A program made the position numbers and the translations under genes. From positions 1 to 12,035 of the forward strand of contig CAQOYX010000009.1 of the NCBI GenBank assembly GCA_948852375.1: 12,035 nt of DNA, read 5' to 3'. Under the pieces are notes generated by a model, which had not been told where the DNA came from, searched no databases, and saw only the letters and a program-made list of their open reading frames with translations. Of the stretch, positions 1-5,271 are shown one piece after another (the first letter of the stretch is position 1; every line of letters begins with the position of its first letter). Origin of the DNA: an uncultured Clostridia bacterium. Its GTDB lineage: Bacteria > Bacillota_A > Clostridia > TANB77 > CAG-508.

Positions 1-1
1 G

Positions 2-145
2 GTCAGCAAGGATGTCGAAAAACTGCTTTTAAAAGTTCAGAAGCCCGGAAGATATGTTGGCGGAGAACTTAATGAAGTTATAAAAAATAAAAAAAATATA
101 GATTATTTAAATAATAACCTATTATTCATGTTTTTTTATTATTAA
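2..145 (+). pseudogene. Truncated host gene: N-terminus of B12-binding radical SAM protein (TIGR03960-like)
   Basis: This open frame enters from the left edge and carries the motif QKPGRYVGGELNEV. I recognise it as the N-terminal signature of the TIGR03960 family, large B12-binding radical SAM proteins of roughly 600 residues. Its biochemical role is not firmly established. Family resemblance continues to about residue 34 (position ~100). The frame then runs through AT-rich sequence with no family resemblance (ending NNNLLFMFFYY) and stops at TAA 143-145. The cobalamin-binding and CxxxCxxC radical SAM parts are therefore absent. Base composition falls sharply along the fragment: the first ~85 bases use CTG, CCC and GGC codons, while the phage DNA is AT-rich. 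The simplest reading is disruption by prophage integration, with the rest of the gene expected beyond the far prophage end. The true start codon lies left of the window. Confidence 0.7.
80..121. other. Probable prophage/host junction (att region)
   Basis: Host-like coding sequence stops resembling the radical SAM family somewhere in this A-rich stretch, and phage genes begin at once on the other strand (HTH gene stop codon at 122-124). No tRNA gene is present, and the target is the interior of a protein gene near its 5' end. That target type is common for serine-integrase phages in Firmicutes. The core att sequence cannot be defined from one end alone. Confidence 0.45.
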
Positions 146-448
146 TTGCCCATTTTTTTTATCTAGTGAAACAATTACATATTCAGTATTAGAACAATCA
201 GGACTTATCCCAATTTCACATAATAAATTAATCCCAATAGTAAGATGCTTCTTGCTATTATTAGGATTTTTATAAACTTTAAGTATCTTTTGACTATGTA
301 TTAATTTTATTCTTTCATCATCACGTATTAATTCACTTATATAATTTCGTGAACATCCCATTATTTGAGCTATTTCTATGTAAGAGTTACCATTACTATA
401 CAATTCAATTGCTTTTTCTTTAAGTTCTTCTTTATTTTTATATTTCAT
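122..448 (-). CDS. HTH DNA-binding protein with AbrB-like C-terminal domain
   Basis: The product is 108 residues if started at ATG 448-446. That ATG has an AAGGA-type ribosome site about 11 nt upstream; the in-frame GTG nine bases earlier (455-457) sits too close to that site. Residues ~7-42 form a helix-turn-helix of the resolvase/sigma-region-4 kind (AIELYSNGNSYIEIAQIMGC then SRNYISELI). After a basic linker, residues ~67-108 resemble an AbrB/SpoVT swapped-hairpin domain (LTIGINLLCEIGIS, then VIVSLDKKNGQLIIKK). It is probably a small dimeric or tetrameric transcription regulator. As the gene nearest the prophage end, it could instead be a directionality or excision factor; the sequence does not decide. 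A good leftward promoter lies at 474-502 with two Spo0A-like boxes just upstream. Its 3' end overlaps the tail of the truncated host frame on the other strand. Confidence 0.75.
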   Translation of the reverse strand: MKYKNKEELKEKAIELYSNGNSYIEIAQIMGCSRNYISELIRDDERIKLIHSQKILKVYKNPNNSKKHLTIGINLLCEIGISPDCSNTEYVIVSLDKKNGQLIIKKHE

Positions 449-473
449 TCTTATCACATTCCTTATATTTTAT

Positions 474-502
474 AGTATATCAAAACAATAAAAAAATATC
501 AA
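474..502 (-). promoter_or_regulatory. Sigma-A-type promoter for the HTH/AbrB-like gene
   Basis: Read leftward, -35 TTGATA (497-502) and -10 TATACT (474-479) are separated by 17 bp, and an extended -10 TGn precedes the -10 (TGATATACT). The start site would fall near 467, giving a leader of about 20 nt with the AAGGA ribosome site. Both hexamers are close to consensus. Confidence 0.75.
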
Positions 503-507
503 TCAAT

Positions 508-524
508 TTCGACAATTTTCGACC
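508..524 (-). promoter_or_regulatory. Tandem Spo0A-box-like sites upstream of the HTH gene promoter
   Basis: On the minus strand TGTCGAA (508-514) exactly matches the core Spo0A box, and GGTCGAA (518-524) matches 6 of 7. They are direct repeats spaced exactly 10 bp, one helical turn, and end 5 bp upstream of the -35. Known Spo0A-activated sigma-A promoters such as spoIIG carry paired boxes in this position. A phage repressor using the same motif is the alternative. Confidence 0.45.
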
Positions 525-580
525 TTGAATAATTCATATAATATACAACATAAAGTATATTATTAAATTAATAAAAAATG

Positions 581-587
581 TGTCGAA
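581..587 (+). promoter_or_regulatory. Single Spo0A-box-like site upstream of the rightward promoter
   Basis: TGTCGAA, extended TGTCGAAACA, is an exact core match. It lies about 37 bp upstream of the -35 of the rightward promoter at 624-652, within the divergent control region between the HTH gene and the small rightward genes. Confidence 0.35.
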
Positions 588-623
588 ACAATAAATAAGA
601 AATAAATTTTTTCAAAATAAGTA

Positions 624-652
624 TTGACAATTACGTATATACGATATATAAT
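624..652 (+). promoter_or_regulatory. Consensus sigma-A promoter with a palindromic operator in its spacer
   Basis: TTGACA (624-629), 17 bp, TATAAT (647-652) is a perfect consensus promoter. The spacer holds a perfect 10-bp palindrome CGTATATACG (634-643), a classic position for a repressor operator. It drives the 30-aa ORF at 678 and probably the RHH gene at 844. A promoter this strong in a prophage is expected to need repression or to express lysogeny functions. Confidence 0.85.
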
Positions 653-677
653 AATTACAGAAAGTGAGGTGCAACAA

Positions 678-770
678 ATGCTTAAGTTTTTACTAAAGAA
701 AATTAAAGATAGAAAACGAATTAGAAACAACCGCCACCAAGCAAGTTTAATAATTCAATCTCTATCTTAA
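678..770 (+). CDS. Small basic peptide (30 aa), unknown function
   Basis: ATG at 678 follows a GTGAGGTG ribosome site with suitable spacing, about 25 bp downstream of a consensus promoter, and the frame stops at TAA 768-770. The product (MLKFLLKKIKDRKRIRNNRH then QASLIIQSLS) is rich in Lys and Arg, with an amphipathic N-terminal half. I recognise no family. It could be a leader peptide for the RHH gene, a small phage peptide, or a type I toxin-like peptide; nothing in the sequence chooses between these. Its start and stop regions are exact inverted repeats of each other (see the repeat entry), so the RNA itself may matter more than the peptide. Confidence 0.45.
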   Translation: MLKFLLKKIKDRKRIRNNRHQASLIIQSLS

Positions 771-773
771 GCA
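679..773 (+). repeat. Inverted repeats embracing the 30-aa ORF
   Basis: TGCTTAAG (679-686) at the start codon is the exact inverse of CTTAAGCA (766-773) at the stop codon. The overlapping segment TCTATCTT (761-768) is the exact inverse of AAGATAGA (706-713). The two pairings share bases 766-768 and exclude each other, so the transcript could switch between folds. Confidence 0.4.
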
Positions 774-776
774 CTT

Positions 777-794
777 GAGAGGATAATTCCTCTC
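777..794 (+). terminator. Hairpin between the 30-aa ORF and the RHH gene (weak terminator or attenuator)
   Basis: GAGAGGA (777-783), loop TAAT, TCCTCTC (788-794) make a perfect 7-bp stem. The following sequence (TTGCATTTAAATTTTA) is T-rich but interrupted. It may act as a partial terminator or an mRNA-processing/stability element rather than a full stop, since no separate promoter is obvious before the RHH gene. Confidence 0.4.
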
Positions 795-843
795 TTGCAT
801 TTAAATTTTACTACTAAAAAATATTATTGTCAAGGAGAAATAC

Positions 844-1029
844 ATGGAAGAATTTAAAAGAAATTATAAGAAAGAATGGGAAAAAGAAAAAGAAACTAAA
901 GTTACTAGATTAATTAAATTTGATAAAAACTTATTTAAAAGATTTTCTGCTCAATTGAAAAAAGATAATAAAACTATTAATGGATTTGTTATTGACTGTG
1001 TTTTGAAATATTTAGATAAGTCAGAGTAG
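844..1029 (+). CDS. Small ribbon-helix-helix (Arc/CopG-like) DNA-binding protein
   Basis: The product is 61 residues. A highly charged N-terminal tail (residues 1-18, rich in Lys/Glu) is followed by a short beta-like segment (VTRLIKFD), helix A (NLFKRFSAQLKKDN) and helix B (INGFVIDCVLKYLDK), which is the ribbon-helix-helix order. Such proteins dimerise and bind operators through the paired strand. An AAGGAGAAA ribosome site lies 4 nt before ATG 844. The gene is downstream of the strong promoter at 624-652 and the hairpin at 777-794, and its stop codon is inside the terminator stem at 1020-1045. It probably regulates the divergent control region or acts as a small phage regulator. RHH antitoxins are another possibility, but no toxin gene is adjacent. 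Confidence 0.7.
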   Translation: MEEFKRNYKKEWEKEKETKVTRLIKFDKNLFKRFSAQLKKDNKTINGFVIDCVLKYLDKSE

Positions 1030-1050
1030 TATTACCTACTCTGACATTTT
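1020..1050 (+). terminator. Rho-independent terminator of the RHH gene, between convergent genes
   Basis: GTCAGAGTAG (1020-1029) and CTACTCTGAC (1036-1045) form a perfect 10-bp stem with a 6-nt loop, followed rightward by ATTTTATTTAT. The stem contains the RHH stop codon. It also lies just beyond the endolysin stop codon on the other strand, so it may end the leftward late transcript, although the leftward T-tract is weaker. Confidence 0.8.
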
Positions 1051-1052
1051 AT

Positions 1053-1997
1053 TTATGCCAATTTAAGTAATTTTTTCCAAGTCATATTACGTGCTGTTAT
1101 TTCCCCATCACAAACACATGAGTTTGCTTTCTGATAACTTTTTACTGCATTATCGAATAATGTTCCTGCTATTCCATCAACTGCTCCACAATTGTATACT
1201 AGTGCGTTTAAATACTTTTGAATTGGTTTTACCACTGCATGTCTACTATTTTTTCGTTTTGATACTGTTACTGTTTTAGATAATGTTTCTTTTCCTGCTA
1301 TTCCATCTACTTTTGCACCTATTGCATTTTGTACTTCTTTTACAAAGTCTTTATGTGTGTATGTACTGTCAACTATTGTATAAATTTCATTCGTTTTTAT
1401 CCCATCTACAGCAAATCTATCTTGATATGAATAATTCATATCTACTCGTCCATTAATTCCTTCTACAAAACCATCAGAAGTATATTGCCACATATGATAT
1501 TTTTCATTATATGTACACTTAGAATTATATTGTGCTATCCATATTACATATCTTTCTTTTAAAGAATTATCTATTTTATTCTCTAGCCAATTTTTATTTG
1601 CATATATTCCAACGAAATGACCATTATTTTCAATTTCATTACAGAAAGTAGTAATTATATCTTTTAATGAGTTTTTACCTAAATTAGCTTGTATTTTGTC
1701 TTCTATATCATACCATATTCCCATTGTTACTTTATCTTTATATTGCTTCACTAATCTTAATACATGTTTCGCTTCTGAATTTGCTTTTTCTAATGTATTT
1801 GCATATGAATATAGATATACTCCCAATGGTATATCTAGCCTTATACATTCTTCTACATTTCTTTTAAAATATTTATCATCTTGGTTGGTTTGGTCACTTC
1901 CATAACCACAACGAATTATAGCATAATCAATTTGTCCTTTTACTTTATTCCAATCAATAACACCATTATGCACTGATACATCTATTCCTTTTAACAT
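1053..1997 (-). CDS. Endolysin: GH25 lysozyme with C-terminal peptidoglycan-binding region
   Basis: The product is 314 residues. Residues 1-~195 are a glycoside hydrolase 25 (Chalaropsis-type N-acetylmuramidase) domain that cleaves the MurNAc-GlcNAc bond. GIDVSVHNGVIDW gives Asp6, the WYDIED motif gives Asp97 and Glu99, and GRVDMN gives Asp186, all expected active-site positions. Residues ~215-314 look like one or two PG_binding_1-type repeats (KVDGIAG.ETL and AVDGIAG.LFDNAVKSYQ). No signal peptide is seen, so release depends on the holin. AAGGAGG lies 10 nt before ATG 1997 and overlaps the end of the holin gene. This is the last gene of the late operon. Confidence 0.95.
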   Translation of the reverse strand: MLKGIDVSVHNGVIDWNKVKGQIDYAIIRCGYGSDQTNQDDKYFKRNVEECIRLDIPLGVYLYSYANTLEKANSEAKHVLRLVKQYKDKVTMGIWYDIEDKIQANLGKNSLKDIITTFCNEIENNGHFVGIYANKNWLENKIDNSLKERYVIWIAQYNSKCTYNEKYHMWQYTSDGFVEGINGRVDMNYSYQDRFAVDGIKTNEIYTIVDSTYTHKDFVKEVQNAIGAKVDGIAGKETLSKTVTVSKRKNSRHAVVKPIQKYLNALVYNCGAVDGIAGTLFDNAVKSYQKANSCVCDGEITARNMTWKKLLKLA

Positions 1998-1999
1998 AC

Positions 2000-2308
2000 C
2001 TATTTTTCCTCCTTATTACTTTTATTAAGTATACCATCGTCTAAAATATCATGTGCTATCTCTCTTGTATTGTCATATATCATTTGTACTATTTGTTTAA
2101 AGAACTCTGCATCTAAAAACATCTTTAGTATAGTTGGTATATATCCATACAATTTACTACACACATATTCGAACTTATCTTCTGTTACATATTTTTCTGC
2201 TTCTAAGAATAAAGCATTTGCCCTATTCCTTAATACTTCTACTTTTATTATTATAAATAAAAAAATAAACACTGCTATTGCAATACCTGCTATTGTTAAA
2301 TATTCCAT
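2000..2308 (-). CDS. Phage holin, LLH-like family
   Basis: The product is 102 residues with one strong N-terminal membrane segment (about 4-23, IAGIAIAVFIFLFIIIKV) and a soluble C-terminal helix-rich part containing ANALFLEAEKYV and FEYVCSKLYGYIP. This architecture and the EAEKYV motif fit the LL-H-type phage holins, which permeabilise the membrane so that the endolysin reaches the wall. The gene sits between XhlA and the endolysin, the expected lysis cassette order. ATG 2308 is 3 nt after the XhlA stop codon; the only upstream purine stretch is a GGGG about 10 nt away, so translation is probably coupled to XhlA. Confidence 0.8.
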   Translation of the reverse strand: MEYLTIAGIAIAVFIFLFIIIKVEVLRNRANALFLEAEKYVTEDKFEYVCSKLYGYIPTILKMFLDAEFFKQIVQMIYDNTREIAHDILDDGILNKSNKEEK

Positions 2309-2311
2309 TAT

Positions 2312-2566
2312 TTAATTAACCCCCATTCCAATTTTTATAAATATAAAGACTATCCCTATAACACCAGTTATTATTGTTCCTGCTGTTGTTCGAGATAGCC
2401 ATTTGAATTTGTCTTGTAATTCTTGTATATCTTCTTTATTTTCTTTACTTGTTGTCTCTGTTTCATATACTGTTTTTTTTATTTCACTATATCCATCTAG
2501 TTTACTATTTATAACTGCTAACTGTGTTAGTACTTCTAGTTTAAATGTTTCTAATTCTTTTTCCAT
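2312..2566 (-). CDS. xhlA: XhlA-type haemolysin/holin-accessory protein
   Basis: The product is 84 residues: an N-terminal coiled-coil (1-~55, with spaced Leu/Ile and ENKEDIQELQDKFKWLSRT) and a single C-terminal membrane segment (~58-80, TAGTIITGVIGIVFIFIKIG). This is the layout of the XhlA family, which in Bacillus phage PBSX works with the holin XhlB in lysis. It lies directly upstream of the holin. GTGAGGG before ATG 2566 is the ribosome site and overlaps the stop of the 37-aa gene. Confidence 0.85.
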   Translation of the reverse strand: MEKELETFKLEVLTQLAVINSKLDGYSEIKKTVYETETTSKENKEDIQELQDKFKWLSRTTAGTIITGVIGIVFIFIKIGMGVN

Positions 2567-2568
2567 AA

Positions 2569-2682
2569 CTAACCCTCACTTTCTAAAAGTGTTTGTACAT
2601 CTTGTCTGTACTTTTCTGGAACATCTTCTATTGTTTTTAGACCTTTTTTTATTAACCTAAACCATATTTTCACTTTAGCCAT
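2569..2682 (-). CDS. CD1375/XkdX-like small phage protein (37 aa)
   Basis: ATG 2682-2680 follows a strong GGAGGTG site and the frame ends at TAG 2569-2571. The product begins MAKVKIWFRLIKKGLKTIED and continues VPEKYRQDVQTLLESEG. The pattern (short basic start, GLKTIEDVPEKYR, LL then an acidic end) matches the small CD1375/XkdX-type proteins found between tail-fibre genes and lysis genes of Firmicute phages. Function is unknown. The gene is tightly packed: 3 nt from the gene before it and 2 nt from XhlA. Confidence 0.85.
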   Translation of the reverse strand: MAKVKIWFRLIKKGLKTIEDVPEKYRQDVQTLLESEG

Positions 2683-2685
2683 AAT

Positions 2686-3045
2686 CTACACCTCCATGTC
2701 GCTTTCTACAAGTGCTAATTGTATTTCTGTAATTTGTTCTGCTAGTTCTTCTTTTTCTTTTGTTATTTTCTCAACTTGCTCTTGTAGTTGTTGTATTTTT
2801 TCCGTATCTGTTGGCTCTGGTTCTCTATAGTCTGCATTCTCATAGAAACCTTTTTCTTGTGTGTAACAGTATTTAGTTTCTGTTATGTTCCCATCTATGT
2901 TTTCTACTTCATAAACATTTATTTGCTCATCTGGAGCATAAGCAATATTATGATTATCTACTTTAATATTTCTATACTCCTCGTCACGTTCATAAATGTT
3001 TGATATTTCTATTATTACATTATCTTTATTTGTTAAAATATACAT
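2686..3045 (-). CDS. Tail-associated protein with C-terminal coiled coil, unknown function
   Basis: The product is 119 residues. The N-terminal ~75 residues look like a small beta-rich domain (MYILTNKDNVIIEISN, KVDNHNIAYAPDEQINVYEV, KYCYTQEKGFYENADY), and residues ~80-115 form a heptad-like coiled coil (IQQLQEQVEKITKEKEELAE). Proteins of this plan occur just before the XkdX-like gene in many Firmicute prophages, in the position of xkdW in PBSX, and may be fibre-associated or chaperone-like. AAAGGAGG lies 9 nt before ATG 3045, and the stop of the upstream gene is one base away. Confidence 0.6.
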   Translation of the reverse strand: MYILTNKDNVIIEISNIYERDEEYRNIKVDNHNIAYAPDEQINVYEVENIDGNITETKYCYTQEKGFYENADYREPEPTDTEKIQQLQEQVEKITKEKEELAEQITEIQLALVESDMEV

Positions 3046-3046
3046 C

Positions 3047-4372
3047 TTAATTTTCCTCCTTTATACTTGGTACTACGACTTGGACTGGTTGTCCACTTGT
3101 AACACTTGTTTTAGCTATTCCACCTATTTCATCTGTTGATGCTTGTAATGCTTTAGCTTTAAGCATCATGGTTCCAAATGAACAAAGAACTCCATGTAGA
3201 TAATTATCACTTTTTGAATCTGTTTTATATGCAACAAATGCATTAGTATTAGATAATAGTACTGCTGATACCATACCTGCTGATTGTATCTTTATAGTTA
3301 ATTGAGTATCTATTCCTGTTATTATTGCTGTATCAGTTATTGTACATACTAACCCATATAAAAAATTATTATCTAAGTTATATCCGTGAACAATAAATAC
3401 CTTATTACTTGATAAAGCTAATATTGATAAATTAGTTCCTGAATATTCTTCTGTACTTAGTTGAGTATTTATTTTCTTTGTTATGCTTGTTCCAGATATT
3501 GTACATACCATTGCATATAAATAATATTTATTATTAGTATGTCTATATGCAATAAATACTTTAGTATCAGATAGAGCTACAACATTACCTGGTCCTCCTT
3601 GTGAATCTAATTGAATAGTTGTTCCTGCTGTTATTTTTGTTCCATTTATTGTGCAAGCTACCCCATATAAACCATAACCATAATCGCCATAACCTATAAT
3701 AACTATTTTTGTATCTGATAATTTAGTTATTGAACCCGCACTAAATTCTGTACCTAATTCATTATCTGTTCCTTTACTTATAGTAGTTCCACTTATTGTA
3801 CAAACTATTCCATTTAATTTTTTAGTTATAATAACTACTTTGGTTTCTGATAATACTACTGCTGTTATATTTGTTCCTGCTGACTCTGTGCTTAATTGAG
3901 TAGCTTTTTCTACAGTTATTGTCATTCCAGATATTGTACATATTGTCCCCCATAAATAATTTCCATTGCCTTGATGGCTGAATATAACTACCTTGTTTTC
4001 TGATAATGCTACTGCTGATATTTTATTTCCATTAGCAGCTGTATTTAATTTTGTAGATGTTCCTTTCGTTATACTATTATCATTTATTGTACAAACTATT
4101 CCATATAGACCGTAAGTATTATTTTCAGAATCTGAATAAGCAATAAATACTTTATCATCTGACAAAGCTATTGCTGATATATCTATGTTCATAGTTCTAA
4201 TAAAAGAATATAATTGTATATCTGCACCTGCTTCTACTCCATTACCTGGTATTTCTTCCAGTTCATTTACAAACTTAACAAACCCTCCAGCACTTATTTC
4301 ACCACCTGCTACATATTCTTCTATAATTCCATCTATACTTAATCCACCACCTACATTTAATCTTCCAATCAT
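3047..4372 (-). CDS. Tail protein with seven propeller-like repeats (putative receptor-binding protein)
   Basis: The product is 441 residues. The N-terminal ~55 residues are Gly-rich (LNVGGGLSIDGIIEEYVAGG). Residues ~64-412 comprise seven repeats of about 45-54 residues. Each opens with a hydrophobic strand followed by LS(D/E/N)(T/N)KV(F/V)I and ends with G(I/V/L)(V/A/L)C(T)I. Seven blade-sized repeats suggest a seven-bladed beta-propeller, a fold used for ligand or glycan binding. The C-terminus (GIAKTSVTSGQPVQVVVP) resembles a motif common at the end of tail surface proteins. Its place after the baseplate/fibre gene fits a host-recognition role. ATG 4372 overlaps (ATGA) the stop codon of the +1 continuation of the preceding gene, and AAAGGTGGG is upstream. 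Receptor binding is inferred from position and fold. Confidence 0.65.
   Translation of the reverse strand: MIGRLNVGGGLSIDGIIEEYVAGGEISAGGFVKFVNELEEIPGNGVEAGADIQLYSFIRTMNIDISAIALSDDKVFIAYSDSENNTYGLYGIVCTINDNSITKGTSTKLNTAANGNKISAVALSENKVVIFSHQGNGNYLWGTICTISGMTITVEKATQLSTESAGTNITAVVLSETKVVIITKKLNGIVCTISGTTISKGTDNELGTEFSAGSITKLSDTKIVIIGYGDYGYGLYGVACTINGTKITAGTTIQLDSQGGPGNVVALSDTKVFIAYRHTNNKYYLYAMVCTISGTSITKKINTQLSTEEYSGTNLSILALSSNKVFIVHGYNLDNNFLYGLVCTITDTAIITGIDTQLTIKIQSAGMVSAVLLSNTNAFVAYKTDSKSDNYLHGVLCSFGTMMLKAKALQASTDEIGGIAKTSVTSGQPVQVVVPSIKEEN
3137..4183 (-). repeat. Seven tandem degenerate repeats within the tail protein gene
   Basis: The repeats cover about residues 64-114, 117-166, 169-212, 213-259, 263-313, 314-366 and 367-412 of the 441-aa protein. 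Each contains one Cys in the same place (…VCTI, ICTI, ACTI, LCSF). The repeats are diverged at DNA level, so they look like an old duplicated fold rather than a recently expanded array. Confidence 0.75.
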
Positions 4373-4476
4373 ACCTTAGCACCCACCTTTTGCACATTTA
4401 TTTCCATTACTATATCCTCTGTAGGCAATTTACTTGTAATTATCTTATAACCGCCATTATAACTTTCTATATATCC
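4369..4476 (-). CDS. +1-frame C-terminal continuation of the baseplate/fibre protein
   Basis: From GGA 4476-4474 the frame is open for 35 codons (GYIESYNGGYKIITSKLP, then TEDIVMEINVQKVGAKV) and stops at TGA 4371-4369, overlapping the ATG of the next gene as ATGA. The residues read as a natural beta-strand ending for a tail protein, and the stop/start overlap is the packing seen between the other genes here. There is no independent start signal, so it should be expressed only by a frame change or belongs to a mutated gene. Confidence 0.65.
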   Translation of the reverse strand, partial: GYIESYNGGYKIITSKLPTEDIVMEINVQKVGAKV

Positions 4477-5269
4477 GTTCTGTCATCTTAGCCTGATTTG
4501 CTAAATCCATATTGCCTTGCACAAGATGACTTGCTGTTATGCTCTCGTCTGTTACGTTGTATTCGTAATATCCTGTTGTTTCATTCTGTATCCAATTTGC
4601 TACTGTTAATGTTTTTTCATCTACATACGTTTTGTCTGCTTTAGTGTTGATTAGATTAATCATATTCATTACTACATCATCTGTCAGTACTTCTTTTGCT
4701 GTATCACAATATGTCTGTAAATCTGTTATTAATGTATCAATTTGTTCTTTAGTAGTAATTTTTTGTTCAGATAGAAATGTATTTATATTTGTTCTTATTT
4801 CCCCATAAATAGAATTAAAATTTAAAAATGTTCTTTTATCTACAAAATTTTCAATTCCGTTTTCAGTTACATTAAATTGTGCAAATTCAAATTGATATAT
4901 TGTACCTCCATTCGTTGTATCTTCTTGTAGCAATGTTGTATAATTACTTGTAGATTGTAAAATCTTATATTGTGCCTGTTTTAATTCGCTTGTTGTATTT
5001 TCTTTAGATAAATCTATTTCACAAACTAATCTACAATAAATATCATCTTGAGTAGATGCATCTATATTAAACGTTGTCCCTCCTTCTTCTTGTAAAAATC
5101 TTCCCTTTACACAGAAAAAACCACTTGCTATGCTTATACTGCTTGTTGTATTTGAAATTCCACAACCATTTACAATTCCACTATTTTTATCTAAAAATGT
5201 ATCAATAAATAATGCAAAACACTCGCTTGTAAACAGTTGCTTGTTAAAAACATGTCCTTTTAAAGCCAT
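4457..5269 (-). CDS. Baseplate/tail-fibre protein (frame broken near the C-terminus)
   Basis: In the uninterrupted frame the product is 270 residues, starting MALKGHVFNKQLFTSECFAL with a GAGGAGG ribosome site 7 nt upstream. The N-terminal ~150 residues resemble the start of Firmicute phage baseplate/fibre proteins: a beta-rich domain with a self-folding IASGFFCVKGRFLQ segment and VDKRTFLNF. A coiled region around 165-215 and a segment with WIQNETTGYYEYNVTDESIT follow. The last six residues (ERIYRKL) look wrong. Skipping one base at CGG 4475-4477 leads into a frame encoding GYIESYNGGYKIITSKLP and more, which ends exactly at the next gene's start. The intended product is probably ~299 residues. 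Confidence 0.75.
   Translation of the reverse strand: MALKGHVFNKQLFTSECFALFIDTFLDKNSGIVNGCGISNTTSSISIASGFFCVKGRFLQEEGGTTFNIDASTQDDIYCRLVCEIDLSKENTTSELKQAQYKILQSTSNYTTLLQEDTTNGGTIYQFEFAQFNVTENGIENFVDKRTFLNFNSIYGEIRTNINTFLSEQKITTKEQIDTLITDLQTYCDTAKEVLTDDVVMNMINLINTKADKTYVDEKTLTVANWIQNETTGYYEYNVTDESITASHLVQGNMDLANQAKMTERIYRKL
4474..4480 (-). other. Frame-change site 2: GAA-CGG-A
   Basis: The zero frame reads GAA CGG ATA TAT and stops 5 codons later at 4457-4459. Moving +1 at CGG reads GAA (C) GGA TAT ATA GAA, restoring the expected C-terminus. CGG appears in frame nowhere else except at the site in the Dit gene. Confidence 0.55.
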
Positions 5270-5271
5270 CT

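Noticed and set aside
2..34. ATG at 12-14 as the start of a gene at the left edge
   Set aside because: That frame hits TAA almost at once; the recognisable protein frame is the one beginning at base 2, with its start outside the window.
458..677. tRNA gene or CRISPR repeats in the non-coding regions
   Set aside because: No cloverleaf-like pattern with CCA/TTCGA-type arms and no regularly spaced repeats in 458-677 or 11756-11953.
678..1029. Toxin-antitoxin pair made of the 30-aa peptide and the RHH protein
   Set aside because: The peptide lacks a clear membrane segment and matches no toxin I recognise, so the pairing is not supported beyond adjacency.
1020..1045. The 10-bp inverted repeat as an attachment or recombination site
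   Set aside because: Its position at the end of two convergent genes, with a T-rich tail, explains it as a terminator.
1091..1279. Rightward ORFs opposite the late genes (for example 1091-1279, 1696-1905, 2070-2315, 4185-4379, 9330-9569)
   Set aside because: They are shadows of well-supported leftward genes, lack ribosome sites, and their composition (Phe/Leu/Ser-rich) is what antisense reading of AT-rich genes gives.
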